Shown: in pieces, positions 40,901-52,510 of the stretch
Layout of the letters: each line of letters begins with the position of its first letter
Numbering within the stretch: the first letter of the stretch is position 1
From: Siderastrea radians
Lineage: Eukaryota; Cnidaria; Anthozoa; Scleractinia; Rhizangiidae
DNA: 64,000 bases
Assembly (NCBI GenBank): GCA_964017195.1
Contig: OZ024890.1
Coordinates: 48,016,093 to 48,080,092 of the forward strand
Reading direction: 5' to 3'
Made by a program: the position numbers and the translations under genes
Notes under the pieces: model-generated
Databases searched by the model: none
What the model was told of the DNA's origin: nothing
Seen by the model: only the letters and a program-made list of their open reading frames with translations

Positions 40901-41655
40901 CAAAGCAACCTTTTTTGAATTGGGTATATACAGATTAGAGCTCACCGGTTTTTGCTGTACTTGTATTGTTTCCCCCCGTGATGTTACAAAAGCTTGAACT
41001 TGTGGAATGGACAACTGTAAATGAAAGGTGGGATCATTTATGTTAAAAACATAAATGAGAGACAAACAACGGATACGCATTCCGCGCATACTGGGCTGTG
41101 ATCACGAACTGAGATCAACACCATTTCTCAGCTTAACTCTCAGTTTAAACCCAGGATGAAATTCAAAGTTAACCCTTTGACCCCCGAATTTTCCTCAAAA
41201 CAATTTGAGGGAATCATTAGTGTCCTGTAAAATGCTCACACAGATTGTTAGTTTAACGTGAGATATAGATAATTAACCACACATGTTTCAAATGTAGAAT
41301 GATAGAGGATTTCATCCAGTTCTCACAAGTTGATTTCTCTACCTTTCCTGTGTCGTTGTAGCCCTCAGTTCTAATTTTGCGCTGGCACACGACTTTCAGA
41401 AGTTAAAGGTCTTTACTTTTCACAAGGTCAAATAAAATTCATGACTTGCTTTTTTATAAGTTATGAATATGATCACTAGCTAGGGTATGAGCCAAGACAT
41501 GATTGTTCCGATTTAATGATACAATAACTAAAAAAATAGTCGAAGAAAATGCAAAACCAATTTTAACACTTACCTATAAAGTTGGCGAACACAATGAGAG
41601 TCATTCCGTAAATCCACGTGACCATTTTTAACTCTTTTGTCTTTTTACGCTTCAT
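37933..41655 (-). CDS. secreted or membrane protein with signal peptide and Ig-like domain (partial)
   Basis: Two exons are supported. Exon 41655-41574 begins MKRKKTKELK, carries a hydrophobic stretch (VTWIYGMTLIVFANF) like a signal peptide, and ends in phase 1 at a GTAAGT donor. Exon 38172-37933 is 240 bp, phase 1 on both sides, bounded by TTTGCAG and GTAATT. It encodes one Ig-like domain: a first Cys in YVWCLAEGTPP and a second in NCTCVAKSEAGFD, with the G.Y.C-type F strand. Phase 1-1 exons are typical of Ig domains in animal adhesion molecules and receptors. Further exons must lie to the left or outside the window. Linking the two exons is inferred from strand and phase. Confidence 0.6.
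39401..39600. mobile_element. MITE with GCAGGCGGT ends, copy 1
   Basis: The left end AGCCTGCAAAGCAGGCGGTT pairs with the right AACCGCCTGCCCGG. The interior is purine-rich (AGGGAAGGGGGTGGGGGAGG). A related element lies 1 kb away (40637-40770). No coding capacity. Confidence 0.6.
40637..40770. mobile_element. MITE with GCAGGCGGT ends, copy 2
   Basis: The left end CCCATCCGGGCAGGCGGTAT pairs with AATACCGCCAGCTACGCAGG. The interior holds CTGCGCCGCTCGCTGTCGCGG. The ends match those of the element at 39401-39600, in the same family but with another interior. Confidence 0.6.
40775..40914. mobile_element. 140-bp foldback element with CCCAATG repeats
   Basis: AAGGTTGCTTTGGGCATTGGG at the left pairs with the right-hand CCCAATGCCCAATTGCC...CCAAAGCAACCTT. 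It directly abuts the previous MITE, so the two may be nested or composite. Confidence 0.7.
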
Positions 41656-42822
41656 TGAAATGATTCAAAAGTCAACCAAAGCTCTGCAAAAAAATAAATT
41701 AAAATGAATGTGTAGTATATGTATAGGACGATTGTTTTGTACAATATTTTAAAAGTGCTCCTTCAGACTTATAGCTGACTGATAGCTCAAAACTACTACA
41801 ATATAGCCCACTAGGGTCTTTTTTATTTCTGACAGTCAATAGTGTAAACGGGATGGAGATGTTTTTTTTGAACAGGTACCTTCACCCAAATACTGCCTTT
41901 TTCGCCTTTTCTTTTCTTTTCTTTTCTTTGTAATTGCTAGCTTTTATTCAACCTAGCCTGTCTTGCAACGTTTTCCTTTTCGTTATTATTATAAATTTTG
42001 ACTTGATTGATGGATTTCATGGACAACGTCGAAAGATGAATCCAAGATGTGGATTATTAATAGTACGACTAATTCTAGAAAGATGGAATTTTTTACGTGA
42101 CCACTAAAAGAGTAAGGACATCTACATAAATAGCACAATCTGCCATTGTCACGATGGCGTCATTTTACCACAACTACCAGTATCGTTTAGAATTCTTATC
42201 CTACTCTAGGCTATTTTTAGCAGAGCTCCTTCGTATGCTGCGAGTGAGAGCGGGGCCCCATAGTCATAGAGTTTGTATATCCATGTGTATCCATTTTTGA
42301 TGCTCAAAATGAGCCCTACGACGAGGACGATAACGTCGTACCATCCTTTATGAAGGAAAACCAAATGGATACCTCGCATCCTCTTAATCTTGGAAATGTT
42401 AGCTAACAGGCATGTGACATCACCACGTCAGCGGTCACCGACCCCTATTAAGGCCCGTGCTGACGCCGTTGATGATGTACTCTTCACTAAATGTCTTCAT
42501 AAGTAATATTCCTATGGAAGCCTCCCCAACATGTCAGCACAAGATTATGTCACTACATTTCAGCGTACACCCACCCAAAGCTTAGCTATTCAATTCATAT
42601 ATGCATAATGAAATTTCGCCACCAGTGATGTTGCATTAGACGCCTCATGTGACCTTACGTGGTCAGCAGTTGTCCAACCCTCCCAAGCCCAAGTTGAGAC
42701 CGCAGCGTTCTAGAAGCCGCCGCATCCTCTATCGTAAAAGTGTCTTTGAAATGTGCACGGCGTGGCGAAAGTGAGGCGACAGGAAGTAAAATTACTTCTC
42801 GTGACATCTCCATGTGCGGAAT
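41656..42822. other. intergenic DNA, nothing recognised
   Basis: Contains a TTTTCTTTTC run near 41905. No exon or element ends could be supported. Confidence 0.3.
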
Positions 42823-43035
42823 AGGCCATTTGCACGATGACTCATTTTAGTACTACTACTACTACTACTAGTACTACTACTACTGCCAGAATCCTTCAGG
42901 GTTCTGCTTTCTTATGCAAATGAGGGCTTTTGTTATTTAGACCCGCTGGGATTACCAAATTTATATATGAAAGGAAAACCGAAATGGATTCTGGTCCGTA
43001 GCAGTAGTAAAATGACACCATCGTGCAAATGGCCT
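42823..43035. mobile_element. 213-bp MITE with (TACTAC)n arms
   Basis: AGGCCATTTGCACGATG at the left pairs with CATCGTGCAAATGGCCT at the right. TCATTTTAGTACTAC and GTAGTAAAATGA continue the pairing, and AGAATCC/GGATTCT pair further in. No target duplication was identified. Confidence 0.8.
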
Positions 43036-44742
43036 TTAGTACAGCTTACTCGCCGAAGCCTCCTTGTCTGCTACGGCAAAATGCATTCTCGTATTGTTGA
43101 CTACGAGAGTATATGCTGTATTTCCTGCCTGCTTAAATGCACGTTCAACTGTTTTGCTTCGCTCATTTCAAAGCTCGAAAGTTAGTGCCAATATATTTGT
43201 TGCGACGTGGTTTTTGTGGAGTTATCCTTGCTACGGGACTTTAAAGAAAGTAGTCTTTAATGAGATACACGTTGTTCAACAAGCACCAAATTTAACAACT
43301 CAAAATACCTTGCCGGTAGAGGACTGGCGGAACTACTGTAACATCTTCTCCTGTATCCACTTTAAATTTTGCTATTTGCCTGGTTAATGACACATTCGCC
43401 TTCATTTAAAAAAAAACGTGAAAATGAGAAGTTCTGATGTTTGAGCTTCTTAGTTTTTCGAAATCCAGTGCCCAAAATTTCATTTATTTGCTTTGTTTGT
43501 GTTTTCAATTATCTTTGGAATCGCAGTTGCCTGTAAATGCGCCAGGATTCTTTAAGAGTTTTCAAGGTAATCCAAGCTTATCAGTAGAAGGTTTATTAGA
43601 AAACCTGCAACTTGATTGCCTGCGTTACACACTGTCTATGCCGTGATAAACGAAACGGAAAACAGCATTATTTTCACTGAAATTACAAGCAAAATAGTGG
43701 CAGTTTGTATAAGTGAAGATTGTTAAATGACTAGCTAGTTTAATACAACATTAAATGTCGACTCTTAACACAAAATATGGGGGAACTGGTTGTTGATTTT
43801 TGTGCGGTTGTTTTTTTCGTCAAAAGGAGTTAAATGCAATGGACCACGATGTCCTGCTAGGAAAAAGGAACCGATGTTAGCTCTCGAGTCTTACAAGCAG
43901 GAAGCAGGAAAGATGGAGATGGGCATAGTTCACTATATGAAGAAATGCCAGCAGAATCTTTCAAATAGAGCTGGACGAGAGAGATTATATCTCCTACTAC
44001 CCAAGTACAAAGAGAAAGAAAGAGAGTAGATACCCGCCTTTGGGCTTTCACTCGTGCAGGGTGAGCTGAATGTGCTGCTAGATGAGATTGCGGAGAAAAA
44101 AAAAAGCTGCACAGAATAAAAAAGGATGCTATAGAAAGAACAGGACTAAATTGCTGCCTAGAACACTGTGCGAAGACATATAAAGGAAAGGATGGGGCAG
44201 ACACAAAAGAGCCAGAAGGGGGACGGAGGTGTAAGAAAGAAAAAGAGGAAGAGGAGGAGTCAGTGCAAGGGATGCAGTGGAGTTCCTGAAAGTAAAACTT
44301 GAAAGAGAAGTAGCAAGAGAGGGAAAGTGAGGTAAACTAGAAAGAACATGAGCAAGAGAAATCTGGCCAGTTTGAGGTTCAATCGTCAGCAAATCCTGCT
44401 ACATAAAATGCAGTAGAAATAAACACAGCTGCAACAGCAGAGCTAGAGTTTGGCCCAACTAAACAAAGAAATGATAAATGACGTGTGCGCTGTAGAAAGT
44501 GCCTTAAAAGGACTGACCTAACTTATCATTTAATATGCTGAGGCTGCCATGTTATCAAGGAATTAAATTTGAATTTTGGTGTTTACTACTCGACTTCCAA
44601 TCAGTCACTGAAAGTATAAATGTGCTTTTCAAAAAGCAATTTCCCAAGTAATATGGTTCGTGTTGAGTAGGAACCCATTTCGCGTGTGGCGTGCATTAAC
44701 CCTCGGACGTACGAGCAAAGTCACACCCCCACTGTGGTACAA
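43036..44742. other. intergenic DNA, nothing recognised
   Basis: Several 70-115 residue frames on both strands overlap and lack family features. The purine-rich stretch at 43900-44350 produces open frames by composition. Confidence 0.3.
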
Positions 44743-44758
44743 GGGGGGGGGGGGGGGT
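44743..44758. repeat. poly(G) run, 16 bp
   Basis: Uninterrupted G tract; could form G-quadruplexes or be an assembly weak point. Confidence 0.9.
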
Positions 44759-44875
44759 TGATGGAATCCCCCTTGTGTTTTCGATATGTTGCATTATTAT
44801 ATGGACATCATTGTTTTACCGGAAACTAAAACACTCGTATTTTCCATATTTTCACTCCGTGAAATATGGAAAACG

Positions 44876-45271
44876 TTATGTCCCAAAGGTTGCGGGTGTA
44901 CACACGGGTGTACACAGAGGGGAATTGCAGTACCAAACACTGTCAGATTCATTGAAGCGTTCTAGAGCCTTGGGCCTTTTCCACAGCAAGTTCAGCGACG
45001 GATGGAGTTTTGATAAATATAGTTCAAATGCCCTTACGTGGCATAATTTTGGATTATTCGCGTTTTCGTACATTCTTTCATCCCCTGAAGAATCAAAGGG
45101 ATCATCGTTTTCCCTGTGGTTTTTGTCGAGTTCATCCTGCTCCTTGTAGACATATTTTCGTCCTGTCGCGTCAACTCTGACTGCAAACGACTGTTTCGTT
45201 TGAAGGCAAAGGTTCTCTCTTCCTCTTCGAATAAGGTGATACATGATGTTAATCCAAACGAATTGCTGCAA
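44876..45271 (-). CDS. DUF3504 domain C-terminal fragment
   Basis: The longest open part (131 residues) of the broken Crypton-derived gene: QQFVWINIMYHLIRRGREN, VDATGRKYVYKEQDE, KNHREND, LHPSLNLLWKRPKALERF. It starts at a TTG; no good ATG context exists, so it is not an independent gene. The last residues (CTPVCTPATFGT) are unrelated to the family. Confidence 0.6.
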   Translation of the reverse strand: MQQFVWINIMYHLIRRGRENLCLQTKQSFAVRVDATGRKYVYKEQDELDKNHRENDDPFDSSGDERMYENANNPKLCHVRAFELYLSKLHPSLNLLWKRPKALERFNESDSVWYCNSPLCTPVCTPATFGT

Positions 45272-45644
45272 TGACTTAGGGCTTGGTGATGACTGATCAT
45301 ATGACGAGTAGATTTTCGCTAAGTCCTCTTTCTTTATTGGTTCATGATGATCGACTTTGGCAAACCCTTATCGTTTAAGTTGAACCACAACTGCTTCCAA
45401 GACTTGGTTAGACTGTTCAAAAACACCGTCGGCAATGATGTTAAATCCTCTTTTCCGGTTAAAGTATCGTTGCAGGCCAAAGCGAATGCTTGTTAGTGCC
45501 GTCCTCTTGTAGTTTCCTCCGGTTTTTTTCCTTGCATTGGGATAAAACAAGGAGTTCGTTTAGTTCTTCTTTTGAAATTTCGTCAAATTTCTGGACTTTG
45601 TCAGGATATTTCTCTACGCAGAAGGCTTTTAATGTAGACAAGGC

Positions 45645-45680
45645 TGTCGCTGACTGTCGCTGGCTGTCGCTGACTGTGTG
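45645..45680. repeat. 10-bp tandem repeat GGCTGTCGCT in a coding region
   Basis: Three copies of a 10-bp unit with one substitution (GGCTGTCGCTGACTGTCGCT). Two extra copies add 20 bp and shift the DUF3504 frame. Confidence 0.8.
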
Positions 45681-45757
45681 TTTTTGGAATCTTTCTCTTC
45701 CACAAGGCCGGCAATTTCTTGTCGCGACAAATCAGCAAAGCGTGATGGAGTCGCCAT

Positions 45758-47330
45758 TGCAATACAGAACTTTGAAAAACGCGCTAGTCAAACTCTATGA
45801 TAACACCACCTTAAATCACGTTCTGTTCACGTGCAACAGCGGTCTTCGGTCAACATTCGCGGGTAACATTGCATTGTTACCCTCTGACGTAATAGACTTT
45901 GCAATGTTGCCCGCTCAGAGACTTTTGGCGGGAAACAGTTTAGCTGAAAAAAGAAAAAACCCACTTAAGTTGCTCCCGGTAGCAACTCGACAGACTTTTC
46001 CATGCAAGTACACATTTCTCACTGATTCCAATGCATCCCTCTGGGTGTTTAGTTCTGTTAACCATGAAACATTTCTCGAAAACTATCTCGCTAAAATAAA
46101 TAATATTTTCCCGGCACTTAAGTGTTTACTGACAAAAATTGCCCCAAAAAATGTTTTCTGAAACTTTCAAGCACACGTATAATTATCAAAAGAAAATGGC
46201 AAAGGTTTTTCAACTGCGAAGGATTAATCGGGCGCCTTCAAGAACACACCCTGAACTAATTCTAGGAAGCTTTTAGAGTCTCATTTTAGACAAAATAGAC
46301 TTAAACCGAGAAATGTTTTGCTTATAGTTACTTAAATAAAGATTTCATTTCGATCTGTAACTAAAGACACACTGAAATGGCTTAGCGGTTAATAAAAACA
46401 AAACGAACACGCAAACACGCCACACTGAACTCACTCACCGAAATCATGTTTGCGTCTTTCAGTCGGGCATGGATTTTTCGCTCTAGTTCAGAGGCATGGA
46501 CAATTCGCACATGAGTGGTTGTTTCTTTATATTGACTACATGCCAGTTGCTTTCTTTGGAATCAGTTGGGGAGTTACATGAGATGGAATGAATCAAACGA
46601 AGATCACTTCTTGCCGATATATCGATGTTGTTCAGTCTCCCACATTTGCTCGAGCTTATATTTTTCACTTCATTTCTTGATTTATTTTATTTTTACGGCA
46701 AGTACAACTTAACACAACGGCGGGCCGTATTTCTCCGTAAGCCGTGAAGAAAATTCTCCCCTAGACGACCTTCATGCTGTCGCGGCGCCAGGACATCGCC
46801 GGTTAGGTCGTGGTAAGTAAATTGCCGTTTATTTAAAATAGATAAGCAAAGTAACTTATTTGAGCTATTTTCATTTTTACGTTTTAATCATTATGAGACT
46901 ATCAAAGCTATCAATATTTACGGAGTTATTACTGTTTTATGTGCAACAATGTTTTAATTTGTGCCGTTGAAACGCAGTACATAAACTTCCCGCCAAAACT
47001 TTGATGAGCTGCGATCTGAATATCTGAATTTTTTGTGCTTCTAAAACTAGCCTACATATATGCAAGACGTTTCCAGTAACACTTACGCTTTTTACGTGCG
47101 GGATCTATGAGATATATAGTTTTGTGCCATTATTTCGATGACAATTTCCCGCTTAAACCAACGGTCACTTTTTTTATAAAAGATATGAACGTTCTTTGTG
47201 TAATTTTATTTGTTCCCGCCTGTCACATAATTATTTCCGGCGACTTCAAGAGACGCGCGCGCCTATTAGCAGCGGAAGTGGGTGCATAAAGCTGTCAGTC
47301 ATTTGAAAATAGTTTCCATAATGATTTTCC
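45758..47330. other. intergenic DNA, nothing recognised
   Basis: No supported gene. The 223-residue plus frame overlapping 45490-46161 is antisense to the DUF3504 gene over half its length. Confidence 0.3.
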
Positions 47331-47337
47331 GATTTTG

Positions 47338-48850
47338 ATCAAATTATAGTATAAACTCGAACCAGTAAAGGAAAGTTCACTTCTGTAACCCGAAGGCCGT
47401 AGTTTTGTCAAGGCAAGATCTGTGCTTGCCTTCTGACAATTTCCTGGCTGAGGTTGTCTGTAAATGGCACCCTTGCTTGGGCTTTATTCGTGGTGATTAG
47501 AAGTTGATACTTCTCCTTCCGATCAAATGCCTCGATTATCAATTCAAAGCCAACGTACATGCAATTGGCTTCTTTACATTTCCACACTAATAGACTTGGA
47601 AATTGCTTTTCATTGGCCACTCAGGTTTAATAGATTGTTTGTTACTATATTTTGTGTGCTGTTTGAGTATCGTGACTGAACTGAATTATCTAGAAAATCC
47701 ATTCAACTGTTACAAGGGAAATCTGTCCAAGGCTATTGCCTAACAGGAGCCCAGTAGCCTGGGTCACCCAAGGAATAGCTCTGGGCGCCGAAATTTTAGC
47801 TGTACCACCTAACATTTCACAGGCTGGGCTCCCAAATTATCAGCTTTTGGCTTTGTGGGCTCCTTCAAATTTTCTTTAGTCAGCAGCCTTGCTGTCAGAC
47901 ATTTTGCAGTTGGATAGCTAGACAATGAAACTAGAAAATCGCTTAAAATGTTTTCTTCCAAAACGTTAATATTTCATTCTTTTATTTGAAGATACTTTCA
48001 TTAGAATTAGTCGTTTTTGATCAAATTATAATATAAACTGAAACCAGTTAAGGGAAGTTCACTTCTGTTACCGGGAGGCCATAGTTTGGTCAAGGCAAGA
48101 TCTGTGCTTGCCTTCTGACAATTTCCTGGCTGAGGTTGTCTTTTATGGCAGCCTTTCTTGGGCTTTTTTCCTGGTGATTAGAAGTTGATACTTTTCCTCC
48201 CAAACCAACGCTTTTTATCAGTTCAAAGCTAAGGTAGATGCAATTGGCTTCTTCACATTTTCCAAACTAAAAGTCTTGGAAATTGCTTTTCATTGGCCAC
48301 TCAGGTTTATTACTATATTTTGGGTGCTGTTTGGGTATCGTGACTGAACTGAATTATCTAGAAGATTCATTCAGCTGTTTTTAAGCTCTTGTTACAAGGG
48401 GAATCTGTCAGACATTTTTCAGTTGGATAGCTGGACATGAGAAAGGAGAAAATCGCTTTAAAAGTTTTCTTCCAAAAAGTCTTGAAGTCTTCAGGAAATT
48501 GCTTTCCATTGGCCTCTCAGGTTTCAAAAAGTGCTAAATATTATGTTTAGCGTGCTGTTTGAGTATCGTGGCTGAACTGAATTGTCTCAAAAAGTAGTTT
48601 ATTATCGGTAATTTCCATCGGGCTTGATGATCTTAAAATGGCCTGTGGGCCATTATAAAATTCAGTACGTGAACTATAATTAAAGGACTGAATTTTTTAA
48701 ATGTGATAAGGGTTGAGACGGAGAAACTGAACTCCAGCAGTCTGAAGCCCTAGTTTTGTCAAGGCAAGATTTAATTGCTTGCCTACTGACAATTTCCTTG
48801 TGAGGTTGTCACTTTGCATGGCAGTCTTGCTTGGGCTGTAGTCTGCCTGT
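47338..48850. repeat. diverged ~680-bp direct repeats
   Basis: A segment starting TGATCAAATTATAGTATAAAC at 47338 recurs at 48018, with the shared strings GTCAAGGCAAGATCTGTGC and GACAATTTCCTGGCTGAGGT. A third partial copy follows near 48755. Order and spacing are kept, so this is an old tandem duplication. No ORF is conserved between copies. Confidence 0.75.
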
Positions 48851-49950
48851 GAGTTCTTGCTTTCTTGATTGACCTAGCTCACATTTTTTACAGTTACTTA
48901 AATTCTGTCTACGATGTACCAAATTCAAATTTACTTTATCGGTTCAAATAATATCTTGCCCTCAGTGACTCAAGCAGCTTTAAGCAGCAACACCGTCTGG
49001 AATTAACCTGCAGGCGACAAGTTCAGTTCCCCAGGTCCTCCAGAGGTGGAAAGAAATAAACGAAAACGTAGATAAAGAATGAACTGTTTAAACCGAAAAA
49101 AACTTTTTTTGAAAACCAGTTCGGCTAAAGCAGTCAACGAGAAAATAATATTTGAGCCTGAGGATAATATGTAAAGACGGCCAAGGAAATTGCGTATGGA
49201 TAGTTTTGCAAATGGTAGAAGACAAAGGAAGATAACAACAGTGGACTTGTTTCTTCTGCTATGCAGCAGTAATTTTAAGGAAGTAGATGTGTAGATACTC
49301 CAAGAAGCAAGATTATGTGACCAAAAGCTTGCTAGAGGTTGAAAGTGACATGATTTTAGGAAAGAGTGCCTTTGCATGGAAGATGTGTCAAATGTAGTGG
49401 AAAGGGTAAATATAAAGGCATAAGTGTTTCCGTAAAATTTCTTGAACAAACAATACTTTGCGAGGTCCAACCTTATCAACGGAGTAAAAACAATGCTAAG
49501 TCTCATTCTTCATTCTAATTTTCCTCTGCCTATCAAGACCTTCATGGAGCGAGATCCTATTTTAATCCAGTTTAATGGTTTAGTCAGGAAAGTTTAGCCT
49601 TGGACAACTTTTCCAGGAGGCTAACATCCCAAACTTGGTCAGAATATAATAATTCAGTTATATTATTAACAAGTACCTTGTAATGCAACACAGATTGGCT
49701 AATTCCAAAGAAAGCTATAGCTTTGCAGAATAACTATTTATCATGCATCACTAGTATATTTCTCAGTAATAATTACATTTCAATCATTGTTTTCAGAAAT
49801 GGAAAAATGTATCTTGGCTGCTACTGACATGGCGCACATTCGTCTTCAGAAGAAGACTATAAAAGAACATTACCAGTTACAACCACCAGCAACGGCCAGT
49901 TATACGTTTTAGAGAACGCTTAATAAAGATGTGCATTTAATCAAAACTAT
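48851..49950. other. intergenic DNA, nothing recognised
   Basis: A 167-residue minus-strand frame (49506-49003) is the longest here. It is rich in S, L and F and has no motif I recognise; I cannot tell it from chance. Confidence 0.3.
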
Positions 49951-49967
49951 TTGTCATCTTGATCTAT

Positions 49968-50410
49968 TTTAAAGGGTCATTTTAACTTACTGAAATGGTC
50001 AAGTTTTGGTTAACCCAATATTTTTAGTTAAAATAACAAAAAGTAACTAAAAAAAATGGGTTGTCTCAGATTCATCCCAGGTATTTTTATAAATAGTCGA
50101 TTTAACCAATTTGAATGGTCAATAACCGAATGAATTGAGTTACTTTCACTAAAGATATTGGTTATTGCAACTACAAATAAACGGATTAAAACAACTAATT
50201 CTAATAGTTAAAACAACAAAAATGTCAGAGACAAAACGACTAAACAGAAACGGCAAAATAACCTTGTCAGTGGTTATTATAACTAATGATAATTGGTTAT
50301 TTCAAACCAAAGAACCTGGTTTTGTTAACTATTTAAAACCGGTCAAAGCGACTAAAAAAAGGTAGTTGTCTCAGATAAATTCACAACTATTTTAATTGGT
50401 TAATTTAACT
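49968..50410. repeat. region rich in GGTTA/TAACC-type units
   Basis: Degenerate strings such as GGTTATTTCAAACCA, TTAACTATTT and GTTGTCTCAGAT occur repeatedly in both orientations. The two GTTGTCTCAGAT copies (near 50061 and 50364) flank the region as direct repeats. Possible old MITE or satellite. Confidence 0.45.
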
Positions 50411-51314
50411 AGTCAATTTTTACGCGACTCTTCAGGTGTTGAATACTAAATTACGAATTAGTCAAAACAACCCAATATGCGTCGCCAAAGAAAAACAACC
50501 TACATTGAAGAAAACAACACAGACTCAGTCTAGAATAGTCACGATTTCCACTTTTCGAATAATATACACTAGAATTGCTCTAAGAAAAATATTGAAAATT
50601 ACGCACTAGAGTTCAAAAGGAAATTGAGCTTAATTAAGTGAGCTGAAGCCTTAATATCAGATTGCTCACTAATGAAAATTCCTTTAATGAATAAACACAG
50701 AAAAAGGGACAAGAAACCTTCAAAAACATGAAATGTCATTCACATACGAAGCACTTGTTTGCCTAGCTAGGAAAGCAAACTACATTCAATTTTCCCCTCG
50801 AGTGAAGTTTACTCGCAAGCCGGAAAACGGGAACTACAAGGTAATTTCACAGCTAATTTTCAAGAAAATTACCGTAATTTACTAAACATGTAAAGTCGCT
50901 CAATTAAACAATTTTTACAATGTAAATCCATAATCAAATCTGTAATTTACTTATACCACTGAACTGAAAGAAGGACTTAAAAATCTAAAAGAAAGTCGCC
51001 TTTGAAAAAAAAAAAAAAAAACAAGTATGTCCTCGAACAAGGATTTGTTGCCTTCAAGCTCTCCAATATCTTCTATATGCGCCATCGGGATTGAAGCAAT
51101 CCTTTTCCTTTTCATGATGAATTGTTACAAGTCTTCATTCCAAGAATGTACAGTCGAACCTCTCTACAACGGCCACCCAGGGAACAGAGTTAACTGGCCG
51201 CTGTAGAGAGGTGGCCGTTATAGGGAGACGAGAGTAAACAACAGTAAACTGATCCTTACGGCGAAAAGATTAAGAAATTAAAATGGAAACAGAAATGAAA
51301 TTAAGTTATATATT

Positions 51315-51360
51315 TGCCCGATATTTCGGTTTGCAAAACAAACCTTCTACGGGGGCTAAA
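51315..51360 (-). other. hammerhead-like motif downstream of the Penelope-like ORF
   Basis: On the minus strand, CCCGTAGAAGGTTTG, a short loop, CAAACCGAAATATCGGG. The order (stem, purine core, stem II GGTTTG/CAAACC, GAAA, stem III) resembles hammerhead ribozymes found in Penelope-like elements, but the CTGATGA core is replaced by GTAGAAG. Probably a degenerate copy. Confidence 0.4.
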
Positions 51361-51462
51361 AAAGAAAAGTGAATACAACTACAAGACGACCGTTACATAT
51401 ATGGGTTTGAAATACAGCATAACAGAAAATGATAGGCTACGAAAAGTTGAAAAGTAACTAAT

Positions 51463-51765
51463 TAAGTTCATCGCTTTTATTTATACCACGAGGTTCAAGT
51501 GTCATGGCTTTATCAATAAGGTAGGCCTCGCGTGCTTTTCTAACAAAGTCACGGTTGTTGTGGATAAGTTCAAGCGGTGTAAGGAGGACGTCGTTGATGG
51601 AGTGGCCAGGCTGGTTAAAATATTCTGAAATAGGAGTGCGGTTGATTAGCTGATGGTGATTGAGGATACAGCGGCGATGTTCACCAAAGCGTCCATTAAG
51701 TTGGCGCTTAGTTTCTCCAATGTACTGTTTTCCGCATTTTTTACACTCGATAAGGTATATTTAAC
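51463..51765 (-). pseudogene. GIY-YIG endonuclease fragment of a Penelope-like element
   Basis: A frame of about 98 codons without its own start: LIECKKCGKQYIGETKR, then RFGEHRRCIL, ISEYFNQPGHSINDVLLTPL and FVRKAREAYLIDKAMTLEPR, ending EL-N-stop. A C..C pair followed by the QYIGET motif, a downstream Arg and a Glu are the features of the GIY-YIG nuclease that ends Penelope-like retroelement proteins. The reverse transcriptase part is missing, so this is a 5'-truncated copy. It has no in-frame stop along its length, which suggests a fairly young insertion. Confidence 0.7.
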
Positions 51766-51769
51766 AATT

Positions 51770-52510
51770 ATCCTGCGAAATTGCGCGGAATATCTCCTGA
51801 TACTTAGCCGACGAGGCCGTAGGCCGAGTTGGCTAAATCAGGGGATATTCCGCAAGATTGAGCAGGATAATTGTTTTATTATTCAACAAATTCCCATCGA
51901 CTACCATTTTCAGAACGAGAAAAACTACGGCTCTATGATAAAAACTCTAAAAGCTAGCAACACATAAAGCTTAATAAAAATCAAAACAGAACTTCAAGAA
52001 ATCGAAGTTTACTGCCGTTCACTTAAAAAGACTTAAGCTTAAGCTTATTTACAAACTCATGTTTGGAAATGACAAGACAAAGGAAAAAAAATATTGCTAC
52101 CTTACCGAGAATAAGTCCTCTTCCTGTGAATTAAAATCTTTTCAACTTAGTCTTTACAACTTTCCGTGAGCAAGTGTTCTGCTTCGTTCGCAATAGCATT
52201 TTCTTGGTTGAGTTCTCACTATGAAAATTCCAAGTCAACCTCTGGATATCTTTGTGAGCTGAAGCAAACACTTGTTGACATTTTGAGAGCATTTAATCGT
52301 GGAAAGTTTCTTCCAGAGAGTTAAAATTAACGGAGAACACTGCTAAAACTGCCTCGCTTTTCAAAATGGCCGCCAAACAAGCACTGAAAGAAAATCTGCA
52401 ATGCACTTCCAAATATGGTCATTTACGTATATCGCAGGATATCTGTCATGTAGGATGACAGATATTGAGGGCTTCCTTACCATATATGGGCATAGTGACA
52501 ATTTGTTGAA
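51770..52510. mobile_element. MITE-like insertion with ACAATTATCCTGCG end (tentative)
   Basis: AACAATTATCCTGCGAAATTGCGCGG then GCCGACGAGGCCGTAGGCC are followed by an inverted partner (GGATATTCCGCA...CAGGATAATTGTT) within 110 bp. Another ACAATTTGTTGAATAAT-type end occurs near 52498, matching TATTCAACAAATT at 51881. Boundaries are uncertain. Confidence 0.45.

Larger units (their letters stand above)
44876..45757 (-). pseudogene. Crypton-derived DUF3504 (ZMYM2/QRICH1-like) gene, broken
   Basis: The minus strand from ATG 45757 reads through an N-terminal acidic segment (SRQEIAGLVEEKDSKN), a LSTLKAFCVEKYPDK helix, a NYKRTALTSIRFGLQRYF block and then YHLIRRGRENLCLQTKQSF, KNHREND, FELYLSKLHPSLN and ESDSVWYCNSPL. 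This order is the DUF3504 domain found in ZMYM2-4, QRICH1 and KIAA1958, derived from Crypton tyrosine recombinases. Breaks: two extra copies of a 10-bp repeat near 45650-45680 shift the frame, an indel near 45530 shifts it again, and a TAA at 45370-45368 interrupts the domain. The final catalytic part is missing. A dead retro- or transposon-derived copy is likely. Confidence 0.75.

Noticed and set aside
45490..46161. 223-residue plus-strand frame
   Set aside because: Its first half is antisense to the recognisable DUF3504 gene, and the rest has no family features.
49003..49506. 167-residue minus-strand frame
   Set aside because: Long for chance, but no motif, signal, domain or codon support; left out as a gene until expression or homology is shown.
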